Positions 26,501 to 38,936 of a stretch of 64,000 bases of DNA are shown piece after piece (position 1 is the first letter of the stretch; every line of letters starts with the position of its first letter). The stretch is from NCBI GenBank assembly GCA_035771175.1, contig JAYMFD010001445.1:1-64000 (forward strand), given 5' to 3'. The notes below the pieces were generated by a model. That model made no database searches. It saw only the letters and a list, made by a program, of their open reading frames with translations, and had not been told where the DNA came from. Origin of the DNA: Paratinospora sagittata. Lineage: Eukaryota; Streptophyta; Magnoliopsida; Ranunculales; Menispermaceae. Position numbers and translations under genes: made by a program.

Positions 26501-28190
26501 AACAAAATTTGACATTTAGGGTTCAAAATTCATCGGGATATTGGAACGGAGTTCCATCTATTCTGGGGGGTTGTTTGAAGGATATTGGGACACGCTCAAA
26601 GAGTTGGTGGAGAGAGCAATATGGTGGATTGGTCGCGGTTGCCTCAAACCCATTTTCTAAGTAAATTTAGTTCATTTAAACCAAAATTTGAGATTTAGTG
26701 GTCAAAAATTCATCGGGATATTGGAACAGAGTTCCATCTATTCTGGGGGGTTGCGAGAAGGATATTGGGACTCGCTCAAAGACTTGGTGGAGAAAGCAAT
26801 ATGGTGCATTGGTCGCGATTGCCTGAAACACATTTCCAAAGTAAATTTAGTTCATTTAGACCAAAATTTGAGATTTAGTGGTCAAAAATTCATCGGGATA
26901 TTGGAACGGAGTTCCATCTATTCTGGGGGGTTGCTAGAAGGATATTGGGACTCGCTCAAAGAGTTGGTGGAGAAAGCAATCCAGTGATTGTCGCGATTGC
27001 CTCAAACACATTTTCTAAGTAAATTTAGTTCATTTAAACCAAAATTTGAGATTTAATGGTCAAAAATTCATCGGGATTTGAAACGAAGTTCCATCTATTC
27101 TGGGGGTTGCTTGAAGGATATTGGGACTCGGTCAAGGAGTTGGTAGAGAAATCCCGTGGATTGGTCGCGATTGCCTCAATTACTTTTCTAATTATATTTA
27201 GTTCATTTAAACCAAAATTTTAGATTTGGGGGTCAAAAATTAATCGGGATATTGAAACGAGTTCCATCTATTCTGGAGGTTCCTTGAAGGATATTGGGAC
27301 TCGCTCAAAGAGTTGGTGGAGAAAGCAATCTGGTGGATTGGTAGCGATTGCCTCAAACACAAATTCTAAGTAAATTTAGTTCATTTTAAACCAAAATCTG
27401 AGATTTAGAGGTCAAAAATTCATCGGGATGTTGGAACGGAGTTCCATCTATTCTGGGGGTTGCTAGAAGGATATTGGGACTCGCTTAAAGAGAAGGTGGA
27501 GAAAGCAATCAGGTGGATTGGTCGCGATTGCCTCAAACACATTTTCTAAGTAAAATTTAGTTCATTTTAACTAAATTTGAGATTAGGGGTCAAAAATTTA
27601 TCGGGATATTGGAACGGAGTTCCATCTATTCCGGGGGTTCTAGAAGGATATTGAGACTCGCTCAAAGACTTGGTGGAGAAAGCAATCCGGTGGATTGGTC
27701 GCGATTGCCTCAAACACATTTTCTAAGTAAATTTAGTTCATTTAAACCAAATATTTAGATTTATGGGTCTAAAATTCACCGGGTTATTGGAACGGAGTTC
27801 CATCTATTCGGGGTTCGTAGAAAGATATTGGGACTCGCTCAAAGAGTTGGTGGAGAAAGCAATATGGTGGATGTCGCGATTGCCTTAAACAAATTTTCTA
27901 AGTAAATTTAGTTCATTTAGACCAAAATTTGAGATTTAGTGGTCAAAAATTCATCGGGAATATTGGAACAGAGTTCCATCTATTCTGGGGGGTTGCTAGA
28001 AGGATATTGGGACTCGCTCAACAGAGTTGGTGGAGAAAGCAATATGGAGCATTGGTCGCGATTGTCTGAAACACATTTCCAAAGTAAATTTAGTTCATTT
28101 AGACCAAATTTGAGATTTAGTGGTAAAAAATTCATCGGATATTGGAACGGAGTTCCATCTATTCTGGGGGGTTGCTAGAAGGATATTGGG
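20560..28190 (+). repeat. Satellite array, mixed subtypes, weak 16-monomer order
   Basis: About 43 further monomers of the same family. A run of subtypes starting near 23.82 kb recurs near 26.67 kb (about 2.85 kb, 16 monomers): two 'GAGATTTAGTGGTC' monomers, the first ending in TCCAAAG instead of TCTAAG, then an 'AATGGTC' monomer, then one with AATTACTTTTTCTAATTA or similar, then one with GGTAGCGATTGCC. From about 24.3 kb onward many single-base deletions appear (near 25.52, 26.09, 26.98, 27.07 and 27.87 kb). No gene is present. Confidence 0.93.
23749..23794 (+). repeat. 23-bp local tandem duplication inside a monomer
   Basis: The segment TGGATTGGTCGCGATTGCCT plus CAA occurs twice consecutively (23749-23771 and 23772-23794). 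The neighbouring monomers carry it once. It is the same length as, but a different segment from, the duplication at 8478-8523. Confidence 0.9.
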
Positions 28191-31130
28191 ACTCGCTCGT
28201 GGTGGAGAAAGCAATCCGGTGGATTGGTCGCGATTGCCTCAAACACATTTTCTAAGTAAATTTAGTTCATTTAAAACAAAATTTGACATTTAGGGTTCAA
28301 AAATTCATCGGGATATTGGAACGGAGTTCCATCTATTCTGGGGGTTGTTTGAAGGATATTGGACTCGCTAAAGGAGTTGGTGGACAAAGCAATCCGGTGG
28401 ATTGGTCGCGATTGCCTCAAACACATTTTCTAAGTAAATTTAGTTCATTTAAACCAAAATTTTAGATTTGGGGTCAAAAATTAATCGGGATATTGAAACG
28501 GAGTTGCATCTATTCTGGGGGTTGCTTGAAGGATATTGGGACTCGCTCAAGAGCTGGTAGAGAAAACAATCGGTGGATTGGTCGCGATTGCCTCAAACAC
28601 TTTTTCTAAGTATATTTAGTTCATTTAAACCAAAATTTAGGATTGGGGGTCAAAAATTCACCGGGATATTGGAACGGAGTTCCATCTATTCCGGAGGTTC
28701 CTAGAAGGATATTGGGACTCGCTCAAAGAGTTGGTGGAGAAAGCAATCTGGTGGATTGGTCGCGATTGCCTCAAACACATTTTCTAAGTAAATTTAGTTC
28801 ATTTAAAACAAAATTTGACATTTAGGGTTCAAAAATTCATCGGGATATTGGAACGGAGTTCGATCTATTCTGGGGGGTTGTTTGAAGGATATTGGGACTC
28901 GCTAAAGGAGTTGGTGGACAAAGCAATACGGTGGATTGGTCGCGATTGCCTCAAACACTTTTTCTAAGTATATTTAGTTCATTTAAACCAAATATTTAGA
29001 TTCATGGGTCAAAAATTCACCGGGATATTGGAACGGAGTTCCATCTATTCCGGGGTTCGTAGAAGGATATTGGGACTCGCTCAAAGAGTTGGTGGAGAAA
29101 GCAATATGGTGGATTGGTCGCGATTGCCTCAAACCCATTTTCTAAGTAAATTTAGTTCATTTAAACCAAAATTTGAGATTTAGTGGTCAAAAATTCATCG
29201 GGATATTGGAACAGAGTTCCATCTATTCTTGGGGGTTGCTAGAAAGATATTGGGACTCGCTCAAAGAGTTGGTGGAGAAAGCAATATGGTGCATTGGTCG
29301 CGATTGCCTGAAACACATTTCCAAAGTAAATTTAGTTCATTTAGACCAAAATTTGAGATTTAGTGGTCAAAAATTCATCGGGATATTGGAACGGAGTTCC
29401 ATCTATTCTGGGGGGTTGCTAGAAGGATATTGGGACTCGCTCGTGGTGGAGAAAGCAATCCGGTGGATTGGTCGCGATTGCCTCAAACACATTTTCTAAG
29501 TAAATTTAGTTCATTTAAACCAAAATTTGAGATTTAGTGGTCAAAAATTCATCGGGATATTGGAACAGAGTTCCATCTATTCTGGGGGGTTGCTAGAAGG
29601 ATATTGGGACTCGCTCAAAGAGTTGGTTGAGAAAGCAATATGGTGCATTGGTCGCGATTGTCTGAAACACATTTCCAAAGTAAATTTAGTTCATTTAGAC
29701 CAAAATTTCAGATTTAGTGGTCAAAAATTCATCGGGATATTGGAACGGAGTTCCATCTATTCTGGGGGGTTGCTAGAAGGATATTGGGACTCGCTCGTGG
29801 TGGAGAAAGCAATCCGGTGGATTGGTCGCGATTGCCTCAAACACATTTTCTAAGTAAATTTAGTTCATTTAAACCAAAATTTTAGATTTGGGGGTCAAAA
29901 ATTAATCGGGATATTGAAACGGAGTTCCATCAATTCTGGGGGTTGCTTGAAGGATATTGGGACTCGCTCAAAGAGTTGGTAGAGAAAGCAATCCGGTGGA
30001 TTGGTCGCGATTGCCTCAAACACTTTTTCTAAGTATATTTAGTTCATTTAGACCAAAATTTCAGATTTAGTGGTCAAAAATTCATCGGGATATTGGAACG
30101 GAGTTCCATCTATTCTGGGGGGTTGCTAGAAGGATATTGGGACTCGCTCGTGGTGGAGAAAGCAATCCGGTGGATTGGTCGCGATTGCCTCAAACACATT
30201 TTCTAAGTAAATTTAGTTCATTTAAACCAAAATTTTAGATTTGGGGGTCAAAAATTAATCGGGATATTGAAACGGAGTTCCATCTATTCTGGGGGTTGCT
30301 TGAAGGATATTGGGACTCGCTCAAAGAGCTGGTAGAGAAAACAATCCGGTGGATTGGTCGCGATTGCCTCAAACACTTTTTCTAAGTATATTTAGTTCAT
30401 TTAAACCAAAATTTAGATTTGGGGGTCAAAAATTCACCGGGATATTGGAACGGAGTTCCATCTATTCCGGAGGTTCCTAGAAGGATATTGGGACTCGCTC
30501 AAAGAGTTGGTGGAGAAAGCAATCTGGTGGATTGGTCGCGATTGCCTCAAACACATTTTCTAAGTAAATTTAGTTCATTTAAAACAAAATTTGACATTTA
30601 GGGTTCAAAAATTCATCGGGATATTGGAACGGAGTTCGATCTATTCTGGGGGGTTGTTTGAAGGATATTGGGACTCGCTAAAGGAGTTGGTGGACAAAGC
30701 AATACGGTGGATTGGTCGCGATTGCCTCAAACACTTTTTCTAAGTATATTTAGTTCATTTAAACCAAAATTTAGATTTGGGGGTCAAAAATTAACCGGGA
30801 TATTGGAACGGAGTTCCATCTATTCCGGAGGTTCCTAGAAGGATATTGGGACTCGCTCAAAGAGTTGGTGGAGAAAGCAATCTGGTGGATTGGTCGCGAT
30901 TGCCTCAAACACATTTTCTAAGTAAATTTAGTTCATTTAAAACAAAATTTGACATTTAGGGTTCAAAAATTCATCGGGATATTGGAACGGAGTTCCATCT
31001 ATTCTGGGGGGTTGTTTGAAGGATATTGGGACTCGCTAAAGGAGTTGGTGGACAAAGCAATACGGTGGATTGGTCGCGATTGCCTCAAACACTTTTTCTA
31101 AGTATATTTAGTTCATTTAAACCAAATATT
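28190..31130 (+). repeat. Satellite array: local amplification with 6-bp-deleted monomers
   Basis: The core CTCGCTCAAAGAGTTGGTGG is replaced by CTCGCTCGTGGTGG, 6 bp shorter, at 28192, 29436, 29790 and 30143, and once more at 33898. The 354/353-bp spacing of three of them shows a two-monomer unit amplified in tandem. A longer block is also repeated: the rare GTTCGATCTATTC variant occurs near 28859 and 30634, about 1,775 bp apart, or ten monomers. The shared deletion is a single event copied by unequal exchange. Confidence 0.88.
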
Positions 31131-34100
31131 TAGATTTATGGGTCAAAAATTCACCGGGATATTGGAATGGAGTTCCATCTATTCCGGGGTTCGTAGAAGG
31201 ATATTGGGACTCGCTGAAAGAGTTGGTGGAGAAAGCAATATGGTGGATTGGTCGCGATGGCCTCAAACAAAAATTCTAAGTAAATTTAGTTCATTTAAAC
31301 CAAAATTTGAGATTTAGAGGTCAAAAATTCATCGGGATATTGGAACGGAGTTCCATCTATTCTGGGAGTTGCTAGAAGGATATTAGGACTCGCTCATAGA
31401 GTTGGTGGAGAAAGCAATACGGTGGATTGGTCGCGATTACTTCAAACACATTTTCTAAGTAAATTTAGTTCATTTAAACCAAAATTTTAGATTTGGGGGT
31501 CAAAAATTCATCGGGATAGTGAAACGGAGTTCCATCTATTCTGGGGGTTGCTTGAAGGATATTGGGACTCGCTTAAGGTGTTGGTAGATAAAGCAATCCG
31601 GTGGATTGGTCGCGATTGCCTCAAACACTTTTTCTAAGTATATTTAGTTCATTTAAACCAAAATTTAGATTTGGGGGTCAAAAATTCCCCGGGATATTGG
31701 AACAGAGTTCCATCTATTCTGGGGGTTCCTTGAAGGATATTGGGACTCGCTAAAGGAGTTGGTGGACAAAGCAATCCGGTGGATTGGTCGTGATTGCCTC
31801 AAACACTTTTTCTAAGTATATTTAGTTCATTTAAACCAAATATTTAGATTTATGGGTAAAAAATTCACCGGGATATTGGAACGGAGTTCCATCTATTCCG
31901 GGGTTCGTAGAAGGATATTGGGACTCGCTCAAAGAGTTGGTGGAGAAAGCAATATGGTGGATTGGTCGCGATTGCCTCAAACACATTTCCTAAGTAAATT
32001 TAGTTCATTTAAACCAAATTTTGAGATTTAGTGGTCAAAAATTCATCAGGATATTGGAACGGAGTTCCATCTATTCTGGGGGGTTGCTAGAAGGATATTG
32101 GGACTCACTCAAAGAGTTGGTGGAGAAAGCAATCCGGTGGATTGGTCGCGATTGCCTCAAACACATTTTCTAAGTAAATTTAGTTCATTTAAACCAAAAT
32201 TGTAGATTTGGGGGTCAAAAATTCATCGGGATAGTGAAACGGAGTTCCATCTATTCCGGGGGTTCCTAGAAGGATATTGAGACTCGCTCAAAGACTTGGT
32301 GGAGAAAGCAATCCAGTGGATTGGTCGCGATTGCCTCAAACACATTTCCTAAGTAAATTTAGTTCATTTAAACCAAAATTTGAGATTGAGGGGTCAAAAA
32401 TTCATCGGAATATTGGAACGGAGTTCCATCTATTCTGGGGGTTGCTAGAAGGATATTAGGACTCGCTCAAAGAGTTGGTAGAGAAAGCAATACGGTGGAT
32501 TGGTCGCGATTGCCTCAAACACATTTTCTAAGTAAATTTAGTTCATTTAAACCAAAATTTTAGATTTGGGGGTCAAAAATTCATCAGGATATTGAAACGG
32601 AGTTCCATCTATTCTGGGGGTTGCTTGAAGGATATTGGGACTCGCTTAAAGAGTTGGTGAAGAAAGCAATCTGGTGGATTGGTCGCGATTGCCTCAAACA
32701 CATTTTCTAAGTAAATTTAGTTCATTTAAAACAAAATTTGACATTTAGGGTTCAAAAATTCATCGGTATATTAGAACGGAGTTCCATCTATTCTGGGGGG
32801 TTGTTTGAAGGATATTGGGACTCGCTAAAGGAGTTGGTGGACAAAGCAATCCGGTGGATTGGTCGCGATTGCCTCAAACACTTTTTCTAAGTAAATGTAG
32901 TTCATTTAAACCAAAATTTTAGATTTGGGGGTCAAAAATTAATCGGGATATTGAAACGGAGTTCCATCTATTCTGGGGGTTGCTTGAAGGATATTGGGAC
33001 TCGCTCAAAGAGTTGGTGGAGAAAGCAATCTGGTGGATTGGTCGCGATTGCCTCAAACACATTTTCTAAGTAAATTTAGTTCATTTTAACTAAAATTTGA
33101 GATTTAGGGGTCAAAAATTTATCGGGATATTGGAACGGAGTTCCATCTATTCCGGGGGTTCCTAGAAGGATATTGAGACTCGCTCAAAGACTTGGTGGAG
33201 AAAGCAATCCGGTGGATTGGTCGCGATTGCCTCAAACACATTTTCTAAGTAAATTTAGTTCATTTAAAACAAAATTTGACATTTAGGGTTCAAAAATTCA
33301 TCGGGATATTGGAACGGAGTTCCTTCTATTTTGGGGGGTTGTTTGAAGGATATTGGGACTCGCTAAAGGAGTTTGTGGACAAACCAATACGGTGGATTGG
33401 TCGCGATTGCCTCAAACACGTTTTCTAAGTATATTTAGTTCCTTTAAACCAAATATTTAGATTTATGGGTCAAAAATTCACCGGGTTATTGTAACGGAGT
33501 TCCATCTATTCCGGGGTTCGTAGAAAGATATTGGGACTCGCTCAAAGAGTTGGTGGAGAAAGCAATATGGTGGATTGGTCGCGATTGCCTCAAACACATT
33601 TTCTAAGTAAATTTAGTTCATTTAAACCAAAATTTGAGATTTAGTGGTCAAAAATTCATCGGGATATTGGAACAGAGTTCCATTTATTCTGGGGGGTTGC
33701 TAGAAGGATATTGGGACTCGCTCAAAGAGTTGGTGGAGAAAGCAATATGGTGCATTGGTCGCGATTGTCTGAAACACATTTCCAAAGTAAATTTAGTTCA
33801 TTTAAACCAAAATTTAAGATTTAGTGGTCAAAAATTTATCGGGATATTAGGACGGAGTTCCATCTATTCTGGGGGGTTGCTAGAAGGATATTGGGACTCG
33901 CTCGTGGTGGAGAAAGCAATCCGGTGGATTGGTCGCGATTGCCTCAAACACATTTTCTAAGTAAATTTAGTTCATTTAAACCAAAATTTGAGATTTAATG
34001 GTCAAAAATTCATCGGGATATTGAGACGGAGTTCCATCTATTCTGGGGGTTCCTTGAAGGATATTGGGACTCGCTCAAGGAGTTGGTAGAGAAATCCCGT

Positions 34101-34689
34101 GGATTGGTCGCGATTGCCTCAATTACTTTTTCTAATTATATTTAGTTCATTTAAACCAAAATTTTAGATTTGGGGGTCAAAAATTAATCGGGATATTGAA
34201 ACGGAGTTCCATCTATTCTGGGGGTTCCTAGGAGGATATTGGGACTCGCTTAAAGAGTTGGTGGAGAAAGCAATCTGGTGGATTGGTAGCGATTGCCTCA
34301 AACACAAATTCTAAGTAAATTTAGTTCATTTAAACCAAAATTTGAGATTTAGAGGTCAAAAATTCATCGGGATATTGGAACGGAGTTCCATCTATTCTGG
34401 GAGTTGCTTGAAGGATATTAGGACTCGCTCATAGAGTTGGTGGAGAAAGCAATACGGTGGATTGGTCGCGATTACTTCAAACACATTTTCTAAGTAGATT
34501 TAGTTCATTTAAACCAAAATTTTAGATTTGGGAGTCAAAAATTCATCGGGATAGTGAAACGGAGTTCCATCTATTCTGGGGGTTGCTTGAAGGATATTGG
34601 GACTCGCTTAAGGAGTTGGTAGATAATGCAATCCGGTGGATTGGTCGCGATTGCCTCAAACTCTTTTTCTAAGTATATTTAGTTCATTT

Positions 34690-37370
34690 AAACCAAAATT
34701 TAGATTTGAGGGTCAAAAATTCCCCGGGATATTGGAACAGAGTTCCATCTATTCTGGGGGTTCCATGAGGGATATTGGGACTCGCTAAAGGAGTTGGTGG
34801 ACAAAGCAATCCGGTGGATTGGTCGCGATTGCCTCAAACACTTTTTCTAAGTATATTTAGTTCATTTAAACCAAATTTTGAGATTTAGTGGTCAAAAATT
34901 CATCAGGATATTGGAACAGAGTTCCATCTATTCTGGGGGGTTGCTAGAAGGATATTGGGACTCACTCAAAGAGTTGGTGGAGAAAGCAATCCGGTGGATT
35001 GGTCGCGATTGCCTCAAACACATTTTCTAAGTAAATTTAGTTCATTTAAACCAAAATTTTAGATTTGGGGGTCAAAAATTCATCGGGATAGTGAAACGGA
35101 GTTCTATCTATTATGGGGGTTGCTTGAAGGATATTGGGACTCGCTTAAGGAGTTGGTAGATAAAGCAATCCGGTGGATTGGTCGCGATTGCCTCAAACAC
35201 TTTTTCTAAGTATATTTAGTTCATTTAAACCAAAATTTAGATTTGGGGGTCAAAAATTCACCGGGATATTGGAACGGAGTTCCATCTATTCCTGGGGTTC
35301 CTAAAAGGATATTGGGATTCGCTCAAAGAGTTGGTAGATAAAGCATTACGGTGGATTGGTCGCGATTGCCTCAAACACATTTTCTTAGTAAATTCAGTTC
35401 ATTTAAACCAAAATTTGAGATTGAGGGGTCAAAAATTCATCGGAATATTGGAACGGAGTTCCATCTATTCTGGGGGTTGCTAGAAGGATTTTAGGACTCG
35501 CTCAAAGAGTTGGTAGAGAAAGCAATACGGTGGATTGGTCGCGATTGCCTCAAACTCTTTTTCTAAGTATATTTAGTTCATTTAAACCAAAATTTAGATT
35601 TGGGGGTCAAAAATTCCCCGGGATATTGGAACAGAGTTCCATCTATTCTGGGGGTTCCTTGAGGGATATTGGGACTCGCTAAAGGAGTTGGTGGACAAAG
35701 CAATCCGGTGGATTGGTCGCGATTGCCTCAAACACTTTTTCTAAGTATATTTAGTTCATTTAAACCAAATTTTGAGATTTAGTGGTCAAAAATTCATCAG
35801 GATATTGGAACAGAGTTCCATCTATTCTGGGGGGTTGCTAGAAGGATATTGGGACTCACTCAAAGAGTTGGTGGAGAAAGCAATCCGGTGGATTGGTCGC
35901 GATTGCCTCAAACACATTTTCTAAGTAAATTTAGTTCATTTAAACCAAAATTTTAGAATTGGGGGTCAAAAATTCATCGGGATAGTGAAACGGAGTTCTA
36001 TCTATTCTGGGGGTTGCTTGAAGGATATTGGGACTCGCTTAAGGAGTTGGTAGATAAAGAAATCCGGTGGATTGGTCGCGATTGCCTCAAACACTTTTTC
36101 TAAGTATATTTAGTTCATTTAAACCAAAATTTAGATTTGGGGGTCAAAAATTCACCGGGATATTGGAACGGAGTTCCATCTATTCCTGGGGTTCCTAAAA
36201 GGATATTGGGATTCGCTCAAAGAGTTGGTAGATAAAGCATTACGGTGGATTGGTCGCGATTGCCTCAAACACATTTTCTTAGTAAATTCAGTTCATTTTA
36301 ACCAACATTTGAGATTTAGGGGTCAAAAATTTATCGGGATATTGGAACGGAGTTCCATCTATTCCGGGGGTTCCTAGAAGGATATTGAGACTCGCTCAAA
36401 GACTTGGTGGAGGAAGCAATCCAGTGGATTGGTCGCGATTGCCTCAAACACATTTCCTAAGTAAATTTAGTTCATTTAAACCAAAATTTGAGATTGAGGG
36501 GTCAAAAATTCATCGGAATATTGGAACGAAGTTCCATCTATTCTGGGGGTTGCTAGAAGGATATTAGGACTCGCTCAAAGAGTTGGTAGAGAAAGCAATA
36601 CGGTGGATTGGTCGCGATTGCCTCAAACTCTTTTTCTAAGTATATTTAGTTCATTTAAACCAAAATTTAGATTTGGGGTCAAAAATTCCCCGGGATATTG
36701 GAACAGAGTTCCATCTATTCTGGGGGTTCCTTGAGGGATATTGGGACTCGCTAAAGGAGTTGGTGACAAAGCAATCCGGTGGATTGGTCACGATTGCCTC
36801 AAACACTTTTTCTAAGTATATTTAGTTCATTTAAACCAAATTTTGAGATTTAGTGGTCAAAATTTATCAGGATATTGGAACAGAGTTCCATCTATTCTGG
36901 GGGGTTGCTAGAAGGATATTGGGACTCACTCAAAGAGTTGGTGGAGAAAGCAATCCGGTGGATTGGTCGCGATTGCCTCAAACACATTTTCTAAGTAAAT
37001 TTAGTTCATTTAAACCAAAATTTTAGATTTGGGGGTCAAAAATTCATCGGGATAGTGAAACGGAGTTCTATCTATTCTGGGGGTTGCTTGAAGGATATTG
37101 GGACTCGCTTAAGGAGTTGGTAGATAAAGCAATCCGGTGGATTGGTCGCGATTGCCTCAAACACTTTTTTTAAGTATATTTAGTTCATTTAAACCAAAAT
37201 TTAGATTTGGGGGTCAAAAATTCACCGGGATATTGGAACGGAGTTCCATCTATTCCGGGGGTTCCTAAAAGGATATTGGGATTCGCTCAAAGAGTTGGTA
37301 GATAAAGCATTACGGTGGATTGGTCGCGATAGCCTCAAACACATTTTCTTAGTAAATTCAGTTCATTTTA
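34690..37370 (+). repeat. 5- and 6-monomer higher-order repeat units
   Basis: The rare variant AATTCCCCGGGATATTGG is found at about 34722, 35616 and 36688 (spacings 894 and 1,072 bp, that is five and six monomers). The variant GATAAAGCATTACGG follows each at about 35.34, 36.23 and 37.30 kb with the same spacings. An isolated relative of the first marker is at 31687. The difference between five and six monomers shows gain or loss of one whole monomer between copies. Confidence 0.85.
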
Positions 37371-38841
37371 ACCAACATTTGAGATTTAGGGGTCAAAAAT
37401 TTATCGGGATATTGGAACGGAGTTCCATCTATTCCGGGGGTTCCTAGAAGGATATTGAGACTCGCTCAAAGACTTGGTGGAGGAAGCAATCCAGTGGATT
37501 GGTCGTGATTGCCTCAAACACATTTCCTAAGTAAATTTAGTTCATTTAAACCAAAATTTGAGATTGAGGGGTCAAAAATTCATCGGAATATTGGAACGGA
37601 GTTCCATCTATTCTGGGGGTTGCTAGAAGGATATTAGGACTCGCTCAAAGAGTTGGTAGAGAAAGCAATACGGTGGATTGGTCGCGATTGCCTCAAACAC
37701 ATTTTCTAAGTAAATTTAGATCATTTAAACCAAAATTTGAGATTTAGGGGTCAAAAATTTATCGGGATATTGGAACGGAGTTCCATCTATTCCGGGGGTT
37801 CCTAGAAGGATATTGAGACTCGCTCAAAGACTTGGTGGAGGAAGCAATCCAGTGGATTGGTCGCGATTGCCTCAAACACATTTTCTAAGTAAATTTAGTT
37901 CATTTAAACCAATATTTTAGATTTGGGGGTCAAAAATTCATCAGGATATTGAAACGGAGTTCCATCTATTCTGGGGGTTGCTTGAAGGATATTGGGACTC
38001 GCTCAAAGAGTTGGTGGAGAAAGCAATCTGGTGGATTGGTCGCGATTGCCTCAAACACATTTTCTAAGTAAATTTAGTTCATTTAAAACAAAATTTGACA
38101 TTTAGGGTTCAAAAATTCATCGGGATATTGGAACGGAGTTCCATCTATTCTGGGGGGTTGTTTGAAGGATATTGGGACTCGCTAAAGGAGTTGGTGGACA
38201 AAGCAATCCGGTGGATTGGTCGTGATTGCCTCAAACACTTTTTCTAAGTATATTTAGTTCATTTAAACCAAATATTTAGATTTATGGGTCAAAAATTGAC
38301 CGGGATATTGGAACGGAGTTCCATCTATTCTGGGGTTCGAAGAAGGATATTGGGACTCGCTCAAAGAGTTGGTGGAGAAAGCAATATGGTGGATTGGTCG
38401 CGATTGCCTCAAACACATTTTCTAAGTAAATTTAGTTCATTTAAACCAAAATTTGAGATTTAGTGGTCAAAAATTCATCGGGATATTGGAACAGAGGTCC
38501 ATCTATTCTGGGGGGTTGCTAGAAGGATATTGGGACTCGCTCAAAGAGTTGGTGGAGAGAAAGCAATATGGTGCATTGGTCGCGATTGCCTAAAACACAT
38601 TTCCTAAGTAAATTTAGTTCATTTAGACGAAAATTGGAGATTTAGTGGTCAAAATTTCATCGGGATATTGGAACGGAGTTCCATCTATTCTGGGGGGTTG
38701 ATAGAAGGATATTGGGACTCGCTCAAAGAGTTGGTGGAGAAAGCAATCCGGTGGATTGGTCGCGATTGCCTCAAACACATTTTCTAAGTAAATTTAGTTC
38801 ATTTAAACCAAAATTTGACATTTAATGGTCAAAAATTCATC

Positions 38842-38936
38842 GGGATATTGAAACGGAGTTCCATCTATTCTGGGGGTTGCTTGAAGGATATTGGAACGGA
38901 GTTCCATCTATTCCGGGGTTCCTAGAAGGATATTAG
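38842..38936 (+). repeat. Two truncated satellite monomers (~44 bp spacing)
   Basis: Here GGATATTG motifs are spaced only about 44 and 42 bp (38842, 38886, 38928), and the text reads GCTTGAAGGATATTGGAACGG. Normally GGATATTGG occurs twice per monomer, once before AACGG and once before GACTCGC, about 46 bp apart. At this site the second copy is joined directly to the sequence that follows the first copy. This removes about 130 bp, as expected for recombination or slippage between the two 9-bp repeats. Confidence 0.85.
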
